Assembly: GCA_965229645.1 (NCBI GenBank)
Contig: OZ245893.1
Coordinates: 620,001 to 684,000 of the forward strand
Direction of reading: 5' to 3'
From: CAXQZM01 sp965229645
Lineage (GTDB): Bacteria > Pseudomonadota > Alphaproteobacteria > UBA7985
DNA length: 64,000 nucleotides
In this document: positions 6,185-14,524 of the stretch, piece by piece
Layout of the letters: each line of letters opens with the position of its first letter
Position numbering within the stretch: the stretch's first letter is position 1
The notes under the pieces: generated by a model
Told to the model about the DNA's origin: nothing
The model's database searches: none
What the model saw: only the letters and a program-made list of their open reading frames with translations
Position numbers and translations under genes: made by a program

Positions 6185-6880
6185 ATGAGGCTCCTCCTGC
6201 CGTTTGCGGGCACGCGCCTTGAGCCCGCGCTCAACGATCTGATCGACGCCCACACTACCCAATTTTATTTTGCCCCTTTGTTGGAGGCCCAGTTCTTGCC
6301 TCTGCGCGAACCGATCTTGCCCGAGTTTCTGGTCCTGACCTCGCAAAACGGCGTCCGCAGTCTGCAACCGCAGCCCTGGTTTGGGTCGCCATGGCGCGAT
6401 CTGCCCAGCTACGGCGTCGGCCCCAAGACCTGCGCGCGTGCGCGGGCTTCGGGGTTTCGGGTTGTGGTTCAAGTCGATCCGCCTGCAAGCAACCTTGTGC
6501 CGCATCTGCCGAGCGGGCAGGGGATTTGGTTTTCGGGGCAGGAAGTGGCGGCGGACCTGACGCAGACCCACGCGGGCCTCCGCCGCGTGCCCGCCTACAC
6601 CATGGTCCTGAACACTGCCGTCGCGGCAAAGGTACAGCAGGCCCTAGCAGTCGGGGAAATCGACGCCGCGCTCCTCACCAGCGCCCGCCTTGCCCGCGAA
6701 CTCGCCGTCCTGTGCCAGGGCGCCGCCTGCACCCTGCCGCACCTGGCCGTGATGAGCGCGCGCTTGGCCGACCTAGCCTCGGCCCTGTTTCCGAAGTCCA
6801 ACCTCGAGATCATGGCGACGCTTGATGCAGCGGTGCGCTGGCACTTAAGCACACTGGGACTCGATCCTAGTTGCCGATGA
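6185..6880 (+). CDS. hemD: Uroporphyrinogen-III synthase
   Basis: A 231-aa protein of the weakly conserved HemD family, which cyclises hydroxymethylbilane to uroporphyrinogen III. Support comes from FLVLTSQNGVRSLQ (the usual LVFTSxNGV motif), a VGPKTCARARASGF segment, ALLTSARLARELA near the C terminus, and the position directly after hemC. Length is near the family norm of about 240. Confidence 0.85.
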   Translation: MRLLLPFAGTRLEPALNDLIDAHTTQFYFAPLLEAQFLPLREPILPEFLVLTSQNGVRSLQPQPWFGSPWRDLPSYGVGPKTCARARASGFRVVVQVDPPASNLVPHLPSGQGIWFSGQEVAADLTQTHAGLRRVPAYTMVLNTAVAAKVQQALAVGEIDAALLTSARLARELAVLCQGAACTLPHLAVMSARLADLASALFPKSNLEIMATLDAAVRWHLSTLGLDPSCR

Positions 6881-6918
6881 CCCTCAAGTCCTGTGCGATT
6901 CCAACGTAGAAAAAACCC

Positions 6919-6946
6919 AACCCAAGAAATGCAAATTTTTTGGGTT
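6919..6946. terminator. Hairpin in hemD downstream gap, terminator-like
   Basis: AACCCAAGAAAT (6919-6930) pairs with ATTTTTTGGGTT (6935-6946) with one G-T pair around a GCAA loop. On the plus strand no T-run follows. On the minus strand it is followed by GGGTTTTTT. It could end or attenuate transcription between hemD and the next gene, or act in the opposite direction. Confidence 0.4.
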
Positions 6947-6962
6947 CCCGCTATAAGCCCCC

Positions 6963-8315
6963 ATGCCCAACGACTCCCCGTCTGCACCCCCGCTGGCCCT
7001 TGACCTGACGTCGGCGGCGTCGGTGATCGCGGCGTTTGGCGGATTGCGACCCATGGCCAAGGCCCTGGGCGTGGCCGCGAGCACGGTGCAAGGGTGGAAG
7101 GAACGGGGCCATATCCCCGAATCGCACCACGCGGCGATCCAGGCGGCCTACGCCCAGATGCGCGCTGCGCCGCCACCCGAGCCCGCCGTCAAGGCCTTGC
7201 GCCGCCCTGATCCTAAGGTGTGGGCGAGCTACGAACGGCCGCTGCTGTTTGGGGGGCTCCTCGGCCTAGGGGGGCTTAGCCTGGCAAGTTTCGTGCTGCT
7301 CTGGCAAGGCCCGACCCCCGCCACCACGGCGGACTTAGCGGCAGCCTTGCAGGGCCTGCCGACCTACGAGTCCCAGTTTGAAACGCTGCAAAACGATCTT
7401 GAGGCCCAGACCCAAGCGGCCGCATCCGCCGTCGCGGAGCAAACGGCGGGGCTTGACCAGCTGCGCGCTGATCTGCTCGACACCGTCGCGAATTTGGACC
7501 TGCCCACTGGGTTCCTGACCGCCGCCGACCTAAGTGATTTTGAGTCCCTCGTCGCCGACTTGGGCGACGCCGTTGACGGCCTCGTGCGCGCGCAAAACGC
7601 CCAGTTCGAGGCGCTTGCGCACATCCTCGAGTCGCAGCCGATCCCCGAGGTCGATACGACCGCCTTTGCCCAGCAGATCGCGACCTTGCAAGCCGACCTC
7701 GCCGCCGCGCGCGCCGCGCTCGTTGCGTCAAATCGGGCCGCGCCAGCGCCGCCCGTGGAGCAAGCGCAGGTCGCCCCGCGCGCCGACACGGCGGCGGTCG
7801 CGCGCCCCAGCGCAGAGCCGCCCTTGCCGTCGGCGCTACTCGATTTGATCGAGATCCGCCTCCGTCTTGCCGCGCACCAGGTCCGTGCGCAGGACAGCGT
7901 CCAAGTCGCCGCTCTGGCGCAAGGCGACGCTGGGTTGGACGGTTTAGCGGAAACGTTGGGGCAGCTCGATGAACAGTTGCTCCCCAGCGGCCAAGTCCCT
8001 GGCTTGCTCGCCCTAGCGGCGGAGCTGGATCGGTTGGTGGCGGTGGACCAGGCCGCCATTCGTGCGCAGGGCTTCGGATTCGGGCGTATTCCGCCCGTGA
8101 CCGATCTTGCCTCCAACCAAGGCAAGCTGGCACAGGCGCGTGCCAGCTTGCACGGCGGCGACTACGACGCGGCCTTGACTTGGCTGCAGCAGTTGGCGGG
8201 CGAGGCGGCGGCGCAGAGCGCCGACGCGCAGGCGGGCGTGCAGGCCTGGCAGTTGCTGACCCAGGCCCAGCGGCAGTTGGACGACTGGCTTTCGCAAAAC
8301 TTGCAGATCAAGTAG
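6963..8315 (+). CDS. Mitofilin-like inner-membrane protein with N-terminal HTH
   Basis: Predicted 450 aa. Residues about 14-60 (ASVIAAFGGLRPMAKALGV then STVQGWKERGHIP) form a carph-isopro/YdaS-type helix-turn-helix. Residues about 94-117 are a single membrane span (LLFGGLLGLGGLSLASFVLL). The rest is Ala/Gln/Leu-rich coiled coil and helical repeat. Alphaproteobacteria commonly keep a mitofilin-family (COG4223) membrane protein between hemD and hemY, and this fits in position and architecture. The function is unknown; a role in inner-membrane organisation or haem-enzyme scaffolding is inference. The C-terminal ~170 residues are predicted helical. Confidence 0.75.
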   Translation: MPNDSPSAPPLALDLTSAASVIAAFGGLRPMAKALGVAASTVQGWKERGHIPESHHAAIQAAYAQMRAAPPPEPAVKALRRPDPKVWASYERPLLFGGLLGLGGLSLASFVLLWQGPTPATTADLAAALQGLPTYESQFETLQNDLEAQTQAAASAVAEQTAGLDQLRADLLDTVANLDLPTGFLTAADLSDFESLVADLGDAVDGLVRAQNAQFEALAHILESQPIPEVDTTAFAQQIATLQADLAAARAALVASNRAAPAPPVEQAQVAPRADTAAVARPSAEPPLPSALLDLIEIRLRLAAHQVRAQDSVQVAALAQGDAGLDGLAETLGQLDEQLLPSGQVPGLLALAAELDRLVAVDQAAIRAQGFGFGRIPPVTDLASNQGKLAQARASLHGGDYDAALTWLQQLAGEAAAQSADAQAGVQAWQLLTQAQRQLDDWLSQNLQIK

Positions 8316-8328
8316 GGCGGCCTTGCCC

Positions 8329-9774
8329 ATGGTCCGCCTAATTCTGTCCCTGCTGACGCTGCTGCTCATCGCCCTCTTTGCGTGGGGCGTGGCGTGGGTT
8401 GATCGTGCCTACTTGCTCGATCTTCGGCCGCGGCCCGAGGCGCAGGCGGCGGGCGGCACCCTGCCGACCTTTTCGCTGAGCGCGCTGGCGCTCGCCACGC
8501 TCTACGGCGCAACTTTGGCTTTGGCTTTGGTCAGCGGGCGGATCTGGCAGTTCGTTGCCAGTTTGCCTGGCCGCTTGCGCGAGCGTCGGGCGGCGCGGCG
8601 CAAGGAACGGGGGTATCTGGCCTTGACCCAGGGGTTGGCCGCCGTCGCGGCGGGGGACGCCAAGGGCTCGGCGAAATTGGCGCGCTCGTCCAGGGCCTTG
8701 CTGCAAGACCAGCGCCTGACCGCCTTGCTCGCCGCCCAAAGCGCCCAATTGCAGGGCCGCGAGGACTTGGCGGCGGATGAGTTCAAAATCCTGCTTCAAG
8801 ACGAAGACACCGCCTTTTTGGGCTTGCGGGGTTTGGCCATGCAAGCCTTGCGCCAGGGGCGGACGACGCAGGCCTTGCGCCACGTCAAGGCGGCCCAGGC
8901 GCTGCGGCCCGAGTCCCCTTGGGTCTTGGACTTGCTCTATCAGTTGGAATTGCGCGAGGGCAACGCGCGGGGCTGCATCACCGCGCTCGAGGCCAGCCGC
9001 GCCCAGGGCCTTGTCGGTCGCGAGGCCGCCCAGGTCCGCCTCGCGCCGCTCTACAGTCACGAGGCGCAGACGGCGTTCCAGGCGGGACACGTCGCCCAAG
9101 CGGCGGATTTGGCCGGCCAAGCGCTGGCGGCGGTGGCGGACTTTTTACCCGCCGCGCTGATCCGCGCGCAGGCCCTGGTCGATCAGGGGCAAGTCGCCGC
9201 CGCCAAAACCTTGATTCGGCGCCATTGGCAGCGGACCCCGCACCCCGACTTTGTCGATCTCTACCTGCGCGCGGCCGACCCAGGCCCCGACCCTAGCAAA
9301 ATTCGCCAGGCGGGCATGGGCCTGTTTCGCGGCGCGACCAACCAGCGCGACGCGCAAGTCGCGCTCGGCGCCTTTTTGTTGCAACAGCTGGAATTGGACG
9401 CCGCAGAACAAGCCCTAAGGCGCGCCCAAGCCGCGGGTTCGGCGCGCGCAGCTGCCCTGCTCGACTTGATGCCCAAGCTGCAAAACCTGCTGCACGACGC
9501 CCCCCGGCAGGAGCGTGACGGCGCAGGTGAGGGCGCCGAGGCCTCGCTCGTCAATCGGGAACGGGCCTTGGCCAGCCTCGCGGTCGCGCTGGAAACCCCG
9601 CACGATAGCACTTGGGTTTGCGCCAGTTGCGGGACCCTGACCGATCAGTGGCAATTTCGATGCGGGTCGTGCGAAGCCACGGGCCTGATCGAGTGGCAAG
9701 ACCGCGCCAACCGCCGCGTCATTCGCCCCGACGAGACGTCGTTGGCCCCGCGACTGCTGTCGTCCCTAAGCTGA
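8329..9774 (+). CDS. hemY: HemY-like TPR membrane protein with C-terminal zinc ribbon
   Basis: A 481-aa protein with two N-terminal membrane spans (about residues 2-22 and 42-65), as in the bacterial HemY N-terminal family, followed by TPR-like helical repeats. The C terminus has CASC (C431/C434) and CGSC (C445/C448), a rubredoxin-like zinc ribbon of the kind seen in LapB. HemY of this family is a membrane tetratricopeptide protein of uncertain role in haem synthesis, distinct from protoporphyrinogen oxidase. ATG 8329 is preferred over TTG 8323. The stop overlaps the convergent pyrE stop by 9 bp. Confidence 0.85.
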   Translation: MVRLILSLLTLLLIALFAWGVAWVDRAYLLDLRPRPEAQAAGGTLPTFSLSALALATLYGATLALALVSGRIWQFVASLPGRLRERRAARRKERGYLALTQGLAAVAAGDAKGSAKLARSSRALLQDQRLTALLAAQSAQLQGREDLAADEFKILLQDEDTAFLGLRGLAMQALRQGRTTQALRHVKAAQALRPESPWVLDLLYQLELREGNARGCITALEASRAQGLVGREAAQVRLAPLYSHEAQTAFQAGHVAQAADLAGQALAAVADFLPAALIRAQALVDQGQVAAAKTLIRRHWQRTPHPDFVDLYLRAADPGPDPSKIRQAGMGLFRGATNQRDAQVALGAFLLQQLELDAAEQALRRAQAAGSARAAALLDLMPKLQNLLHDAPRQERDGAGEGAEASLVNRERALASLAVALETPHDSTWVCASCGTLTDQWQFRCGSCEATGLIEWQDRANRRVIRPDETSLAPRLLSSLS

Positions 9775-10440
9775 GGCCTGCGGCTCGTTCGCTGGCGTCC
9801 ATCCTTGCGGGTCGGCTAAGAAGCGTTCGACTGCGTGCAGGCGCGCACCGTCGAGGCTGCCTTGATCTTTAGCCAGAGCCACCACGTCGTGCCAGGTCGC
9901 CAAATGGTGCAGCGCTAAGTCTTGCGCGGCCAGCGCCGCCACCGCGCCATGGAAAATGCCGTAGTAGAACAGGACAAAACTGTGATGGCACACGGCCCCA
10001 GCATCGCGCAGGGCCTGAACAAACACCATCTTGGAGCCGCCGTCGGTCGCCAAATCCTCGATCAGGACGGTGCGAGCGCCCGTCGGGAGGTCGCCTTCGA
10101 TTTGTGCGCCGCGACCAAAACCCTTGGGTTTTTTACGCACATAGACCATGGGTTTGCCCGTGCGCTCGGCCAGGAACGCTGCAAAGGGGATGCCGGCGGT
10201 TTCCCCGCCCGCGAGCATATCGATGCGGTCGAGGCCGACGGCCCGATCGAGGCACTGGACCGCCATGTCCATCAAGGCGCTGCGGGCAGTGGGGAAAGAG
10301 ATGATTTTGCGGCAATCGACGTAGGCGGGCGAGAGACGGCCCGAGGTGAGGGTGAAGGGCGATTCGGGACGCAAAAGCACCGCCCCGATGTCGAGCAAAT
10401 GCTTCGCGGCGTCGGCACCGAAGGGGGAGGGGGCAGGCAT
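9766..10440 (-). CDS. pyrE: Orotate phosphoribosyltransferase
   Basis: A 224-aa enzyme transferring the phosphoribosyl group of PRPP to orotate, giving OMP in pyrimidine synthesis. The PRPP-binding loop VLIEDLATDGGSK is intact, as are FTLTSGRLSPAYVDCRK at the N terminus and GGETAGIPFAAFLAE in the middle. It is convergent with hemY and divergent from argJ, with a 65-bp gap in which both promoters must lie. Confidence 0.95.
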   Translation of the reverse strand: MPAPSPFGADAAKHLLDIGAVLLRPESPFTLTSGRLSPAYVDCRKIISFPTARSALMDMAVQCLDRAVGLDRIDMLAGGETAGIPFAAFLAERTGKPMVYVRKKPKGFGRGAQIEGDLPTGARTVLIEDLATDGGSKMVFVQALRDAGAVCHHSFVLFYYGIFHGAVAALAAQDLALHHLATWHDVVALAKDQGSLDGARLHAVERFLADPQGWTPANEPQASA

Positions 10441-10505
10441 GCCCGTTGCCTAAGCCGCCAAGGTACGAGTGACAAGCGGGATTCGCCCGTGCTAACACGG
10501 GCCTT

Positions 10506-11714
10506 ATGCCCGCGCCGCGCTCTCCGCTTGCCCCCGACCCCTTACCCCAGGCCCTCGACGTGCGGGGGGTCCAGGTCTTTGTCGGTCAATCGGGCCTTAA
10601 GTACGCGGGGCGCGATGATCTGTTCCTCGCCACCTTCCCCCCTAGCGCCACCGCCGCCGCCAGTTTCACGACAAATCAAGTCGTCGGAGCGCCCGTGACG
10701 TGGACCCGTGATCGGGCGACGCCCGACCGGCCCCGCGCCCTGATCGTCAACGCGGGCAACGCCAACGTGGCGGTCGGCGCGCAGGGGCGCGCGACGGTGG
10801 AACAGGTCGCAACCGCGCTGGCGCAAACCCTGCAGATCGACCCCGCCGAGGTGTGGCAAGCCTCAACTGGCGTCATTGGCGAACCCCTGGACCCAGAACC
10901 GCTGATTGCGACGGCCCGGGCGGCCTACGCCCGCCCGCCCGTCCCCCTGGCCCACGCGGCGGCGGCGTGCCTGACCACCGATACCTTTGCGAAGATGGCC
11001 GCTCGCGAGGTAATGCTCGATGGACGCCCCGTCACCGTGTCGGGCTTTGCCAAAGGCTCGGGGATGATCGAACCGCGCATGGCGACCCTCTTGGCCTTCG
11101 TTTTTACCGACGCCAAGGTCGCTCCTGCCGACCTGCGCGCTGCGCACCAGCGCGCCGTTGCCGCCAGCCTCAACGCCATCACCGTCGATGGCGATACGTC
11201 GACCAGCGACATGGCCCTGACCTTTGCCACGGGCGCGGGGCCGCAAGTTCAGGACTTGGCGGGCTTCGAAGCGGCCTTGGGGCAGGTCTATGCCGAGTTG
11301 GCGCAACTCGTGGTGCGGGACGGCGAAGGCGCGTCGAAGTTCATCGAAATTCGACTGACGGGCGCCCACTCAACGGCGGAGGCCAAGCAACTGGCCTTTG
11401 CCGTTGCCAACTCGCCGCTCGTCAAAACGGCGGTGGCGGGCGAGGACGCCAACTGGGGCCGCGTACTCATGGCCTTGGGCAAGGCGGGCGTGCCCTTTGA
11501 CCCTGCCTGCGTCAAGGTTGCCATCGGGCAAACTCCCATCGTCGAGGGCGGCGCGCGCGTGTCCAACTACGATGAGGCGCCCGTGGCGGCGTACCTCAAG
11601 GGTCGCGACATCGACATCGCGATCCACATGGGCGCGGGTATGGGCGACTTCACTGTCTGGACCTGCGATTTGACCCACGGCTATATCGCGATCAACGCTG
11701 ACTACCGTTCATGA
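10506..11714 (+). CDS. argJ: Bifunctional ornithine acetyltransferase / N-acetylglutamate synthase
   Basis: A 402-aa ArgJ, which recycles acetyl groups from N-acetylornithine to glutamate in arginine synthesis. The self-cleavage site KGSGMIEPRMATLLAF is present, with Thr194 as the nucleophile that becomes the new N terminus of the beta chain. Other family stretches are NAGNANV, STGVIGEPL, NAITVDGDTSTSD and DANWGRVLMA. The stop codon overlaps the ATG of the next gene (ATGA). Confidence 0.96.
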   Translation: MPAPRSPLAPDPLPQALDVRGVQVFVGQSGLKYAGRDDLFLATFPPSATAAASFTTNQVVGAPVTWTRDRATPDRPRALIVNAGNANVAVGAQGRATVEQVATALAQTLQIDPAEVWQASTGVIGEPLDPEPLIATARAAYARPPVPLAHAAAACLTTDTFAKMAAREVMLDGRPVTVSGFAKGSGMIEPRMATLLAFVFTDAKVAPADLRAAHQRAVAASLNAITVDGDTSTSDMALTFATGAGPQVQDLAGFEAALGQVYAELAQLVVRDGEGASKFIEIRLTGAHSTAEAKQLAFAVANSPLVKTAVAGEDANWGRVLMALGKAGVPFDPACVKVAIGQTPIVEGGARVSNYDEAPVAAYLKGRDIDIAIHMGAGMGDFTVWTCDLTHGYIAINADYRS

Positions 11715-12472
11715 GATTTTTGAGCCGCCTCTACGCCCTCGAGTGCGACCAAGACCGCCTGAAACTTCGCTGGCGCGCAACGGGCGCAGAGCTCTATGCC
11801 AGCGGTTTTGATCGGTCCGACGCGGACCTTAGTCTAAGAACGCCGCCGCCGCCTTTGGATACAGAAGCCCGACGGCTCTTGGTCCAATGGACCTTCGATC
11901 ACCAGGGGGCCGAGGCCCTGGTCTTGCCTGGCCCGCCCGACTTGGCAACTTTGCAGCTTTGGGGCGACCAAGGGGCGCGGGTGGCGCACGACTGCGTGCG
12001 CCTCGCCGCAGCCGACTTTGCGACGGCCAATCGTGCGCTCGGATGCAAAGGCCAGGCTTGGCTCGAGCGGGAGTTGCCCGTCGTCCAGGTCGCCTGCGTC
12101 GCGCTCATCAACGATCAAGACCAAGTTTTGCTGGCCCAGCGCCCCGCGGGCAAAGCCCAAGCGGGCCTATGGGAACTGCCAGGGGGGAAGCTAGAACTTG
12201 GCGAAAGTCCCGAGTTGGCCCTGTGCCGCGAAATTCAGGAAGAACTCGGCATTGAAATTTGGAACTCCTGTTTGGCGCCCCTGACCTTCGTCAGCCATGC
12301 CTACGCCGACTTTCATCTCACCATGCTCGCGTTCGTCTGCTATCGTTGGCAGGGGTCCCTCGAAGGGCGCGAAGGGCAAGCCTTCAAATGGGTCGCAGCA
12401 CGGGACATAGACCCAAACCTCATGCCCGCCGCCAATGCGCCCCTCGTAGAGGCCTTGCAAGATTTGCTATGA
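11711..12472 (+). CDS. Nudix hydrolase (MutT-like) with long N-terminal extension
   Basis: A 253-aa protein. Residues about 125-253 form a Nudix domain with the box GGKLELGESPELALCREI...EELG (about residues 157-180), close to MutT/8-oxo-dGTPase sequences (WELPGGKLELGES, FHLTMLAF). The first ~120 residues are not part of MutT (normally about 130 aa in total) and I do not recognise them. They contain an LYALECDQDRLKLRW start and an LVLPGPPDLATLQLWGDQ segment. It is translationally coupled to argJ. Its stop TGA shares its last base with the first base of a MITE-like repeat. Confidence 0.8.
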   Translation: MRFLSRLYALECDQDRLKLRWRATGAELYASGFDRSDADLSLRTPPPPLDTEARRLLVQWTFDHQGAEALVLPGPPDLATLQLWGDQGARVAHDCVRLAAADFATANRALGCKGQAWLERELPVVQVACVALINDQDQVLLAQRPAGKAQAGLWELPGGKLELGESPELALCREIQEELGIEIWNSCLAPLTFVSHAYADFHLTMLAFVCYRWQGSLEGREGQAFKWVAARDIDPNLMPAANAPLVEALQDLL

Positions 12473-12669
12473 TACCAGCGGCGAAAAAAGTTGACACTTT
12501 TTTCGCCGTCTTGTGTCTCACGGCAGAAACGCTTCGCGTTTCGCCTCCGACGGGGCCTTCGCTTATACCCCGAGGCGCTTTCTTAGCTGATCTCGGGGCC
12601 GCTACGGGGGCCGCCGTAGCGGCCCTTATACCAGCGATCATAAGAGTCATTCTAGGTCGCCGCTGGTAT
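12472..12669 (+). repeat. MITE-like structured repeat, copy 1
   Basis: 198 bp with 13-bp terminal inverted repeats (ATACCAGCGGCGA at the left, its complement at the right). If the element is taken as CCAGCGG...CCGCTGG it is flanked by TA on both sides, as expected for an IS630/mariner-type TA duplication. Internal structure: CGGCGAAAAAAGT/ACTTTTTTCGCCG around TGAC, GAAACGC/GCGTTTC, and GGCCGCTACGG/CCGTAGCGGCC. No coding capacity. Confidence 0.85.
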
Positions 12670-12759
12670 AAAACACGCAGTGTGCCTTCGACCTTGCGGC
12701 GTGCTTGGTTGAATTTGCCCAGTAGATGAAGGCGGGTCGCGTCCCTATAGGAACGTCCG
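12670..12759. other. Leader region of the LytTR gene
   Basis: Ninety bases between repeat copy 1 and the next gene. I see no gene; the stretch presumably holds the promoter and ribosome site of the LytTR gene. Confidence 0.4.
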
Positions 12760-13560
12760 ATGAACCGAAACAACACCCTGCCGAACCGCATTCGCGCCGC
12801 GACCCGTGAAGCCTTGCTGATCTGGCGTACCTCGACCTTTTGGCTGATCGTAGGGGCCGTCGCCGTCACCTGCGCCTTCATCGGCCCTTTTGGCACCGTC
12901 GAAGCTTTTCCCTTCGCCTTTGGGCTCATCTACTGGGGGGTTCTAAGCCTCATCGGCAGCTTTTTCAGCACCCTCTTTACAGGCTACCTCATGGCCCACG
13001 GCTGGCAAAGCGCGACCCACACTTTGGGGCTGTCGGTTTTGTTTGGCGCGCTGATGTGCGCGGCGGTGCTGGCCGTCTCGCAGGCCCTCCTTGTGCCGAT
13101 TCAATCGCATCCTGGGACACTCTTGCTCATTTTCTACAGCCTTCCGAGCGCCACCTTCATTCACTTTGTGGTGCTGCTGGTCATGAACCAGGCGGGGCAA
13201 TTTTCGCGGTCGGGTCCCTCGGGGTCGATGCCGCAGGGGGGGCAACGGCCTGCCGTGCTGCAGCGCGTGCCCGAATTGCCCGAAGCCACCACCGTGTGGG
13301 CGCTGAGCGCGCAAGATCACTACGTGCGCGTCGTGACCGACGCGGGCGCGGCGCTGATACTGAGTCGTTTGGCCGACGCCATGCGCGAGTGTGAAGGGGT
13401 GCCAGGGTGCCAAATCCACCGGTCGCACTGGGTGGCCTTGGCGGCGATCCAAAATACCGCGCATGTGCGCCGCGACGAACTTGTCGAACTGCCCACGGGC
13501 GAAACCCTGCCCGTCAGCAAGTCGCGCAAAGCCGCGCTCTTAGCCCTTATTCGCGCCTAG
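12760..13560 (+). CDS. Membrane-anchored LytTR-family transcriptional regulator
   Basis: A 266-aa protein. Residues about 28-150 hold four hydrophobic segments (for example FWLIVGAVAVTCAFIGPFG and LLLIFYSLPSATFIHFVVLL). Residues about 172-264 match a LytTR DNA-binding domain: VWALSAQDHYVRVVT, ILSRLADAM, IHRSHWVAL and LPVSKSRK. An MHYT/DUF-less membrane-LytTR layout like this is common in alphaproteobacteria, where the inducing signal is usually unknown. The last 21 bp overlap the 3' end of the convergent permease gene. Confidence 0.85.
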   Translation: MNRNNTLPNRIRAATREALLIWRTSTFWLIVGAVAVTCAFIGPFGTVEAFPFAFGLIYWGVLSLIGSFFSTLFTGYLMAHGWQSATHTLGLSVLFGALMCAAVLAVSQALLVPIQSHPGTLLLIFYSLPSATFIHFVVLLVMNQAGQFSRSGPSGSMPQGGQRPAVLQRVPELPEATTVWALSAQDHYVRVVTDAGAALILSRLADAMRECEGVPGCQIHRSHWVALAAIQNTAHVRRDELVELPTGETLPVSKSRKAALLALIRA

Positions 13561-14520
13561 GGTCAGGCCCGCCACGAATTGACGCTGGAGGAAAAAGAAG
13601 AACAGCAAGGGCGGCAGCGCGACGATGATCGACCCCGCGGCCATGACGTTCCAAAGCGTTTTCCATTGGCCGTTGGCCAAATTGGTCAGCATAGCGGGCG
13701 CGAGCTTGTTGGCGCCTGGGTTTAGGACCAGCGACCAATAAAAATCGTTCCAAACAAAGGTGAAGATCAGCAGCCCGAGCGCGGCGAGGGCTGGGCGGAT
13801 CAGCGGCACGATCACCTTAAAATAGATTTGGAACTCGTTGGCCCCTTCCATCCGCGCTGCTTCGATCAATTCATTGGGCAAGGCCGCGATAAAGTTGCGC
13901 ATGAAAAAGACGCAAAACCCCGTTTGAAAAGCCGCGTGAAACAAGATCAGGGCGGCGGGGTTGCCGTAGGGCGACGCGCCCGCAATCGAGATGTCCTGCA
14001 TAAGGCGCAGGACGGGGATCGTCAGAACCTGGAACGGCACGAAGTTCCCCGCGACAAACAACCCAAAGATCAAGATTCGCCCGCGAAACGTGTGTTTGGC
14101 CAAAATATAGCCCGCCAGGGTGGCAAGACCGACCGAAAGCACCACGGCGGGGATCACAACGATGAAGCTAAAGAGCATGGACCGCCAAAATTCGCCCGAA
14201 AACACAACTTTGGTAAAGCCATCAACAGAGAAGGGCAGGGTGACCGAAAAGCTTGGCTCCAGGGCAATCCCTGCGTCCTCCGCCGCTTGTTGACGGGCAA
14301 ACAACTGACGGGCCGACACAAAGTCCAGGTTCGTGGTCTCGGACCATTGTGGCGCCGAGAAGCGCGCACCCTGTTCCGCTGAGATTTGATCGTCGTCCTT
14401 GATCGCGGTGTTGAGTAGGAGGGCAATGGGCATGAGCCAAAGCGCCAAAACGGCGACAAGGACCATCCAGTAAAAGGCGCGCGGGCCAGTCTTCCAAGTA
14501 TCGAGGGGCGCAGGGTACAT
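13540..14520 (-). CDS. ABC sugar transporter permease (AglG-like)
   Basis: A 326-aa inner-membrane permease of the MalG/AglG class. It has an N-terminal span, a ~90-residue periplasmic insertion, and a five-helix core ending with the cytoplasmic EAA loop EAARMEGANEFQIYFKVIVP that contacts the ATPase. The long insertion between helix 1 and the core is typical of AglG (alpha-glucoside) permeases. It is 4 bp downstream of its partner permease. Substrate assignment beyond a sugar or sugar derivative is inference. Confidence 0.88.
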   Translation of the reverse strand: MYPAPLDTWKTGPRAFYWMVLVAVLALWLMPIALLLNTAIKDDDQISAEQGARFSAPQWSETTNLDFVSARQLFARQQAAEDAGIALEPSFSVTLPFSVDGFTKVVFSGEFWRSMLFSFIVVIPAVVLSVGLATLAGYILAKHTFRGRILIFGLFVAGNFVPFQVLTIPVLRLMQDISIAGASPYGNPAALILFHAAFQTGFCVFFMRNFIAALPNELIEAARMEGANEFQIYFKVIVPLIRPALAALGLLIFTFVWNDFYWSLVLNPGANKLAPAMLTNLANGQWKTLWNVMAAGSIIVALPPLLFFFFLQRQFVAGLTLGANKG

Positions 14521-14524
14521 GGGC

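Noticed and set aside
12472..12669. The repeat's poly-A/T stem as a rho-independent terminator
   Set aside because: The same block occurs six times in either orientation, including immediately upstream of genes, with mobile-element-like ends. Terminator activity may be a by-product but is not the simplest label.
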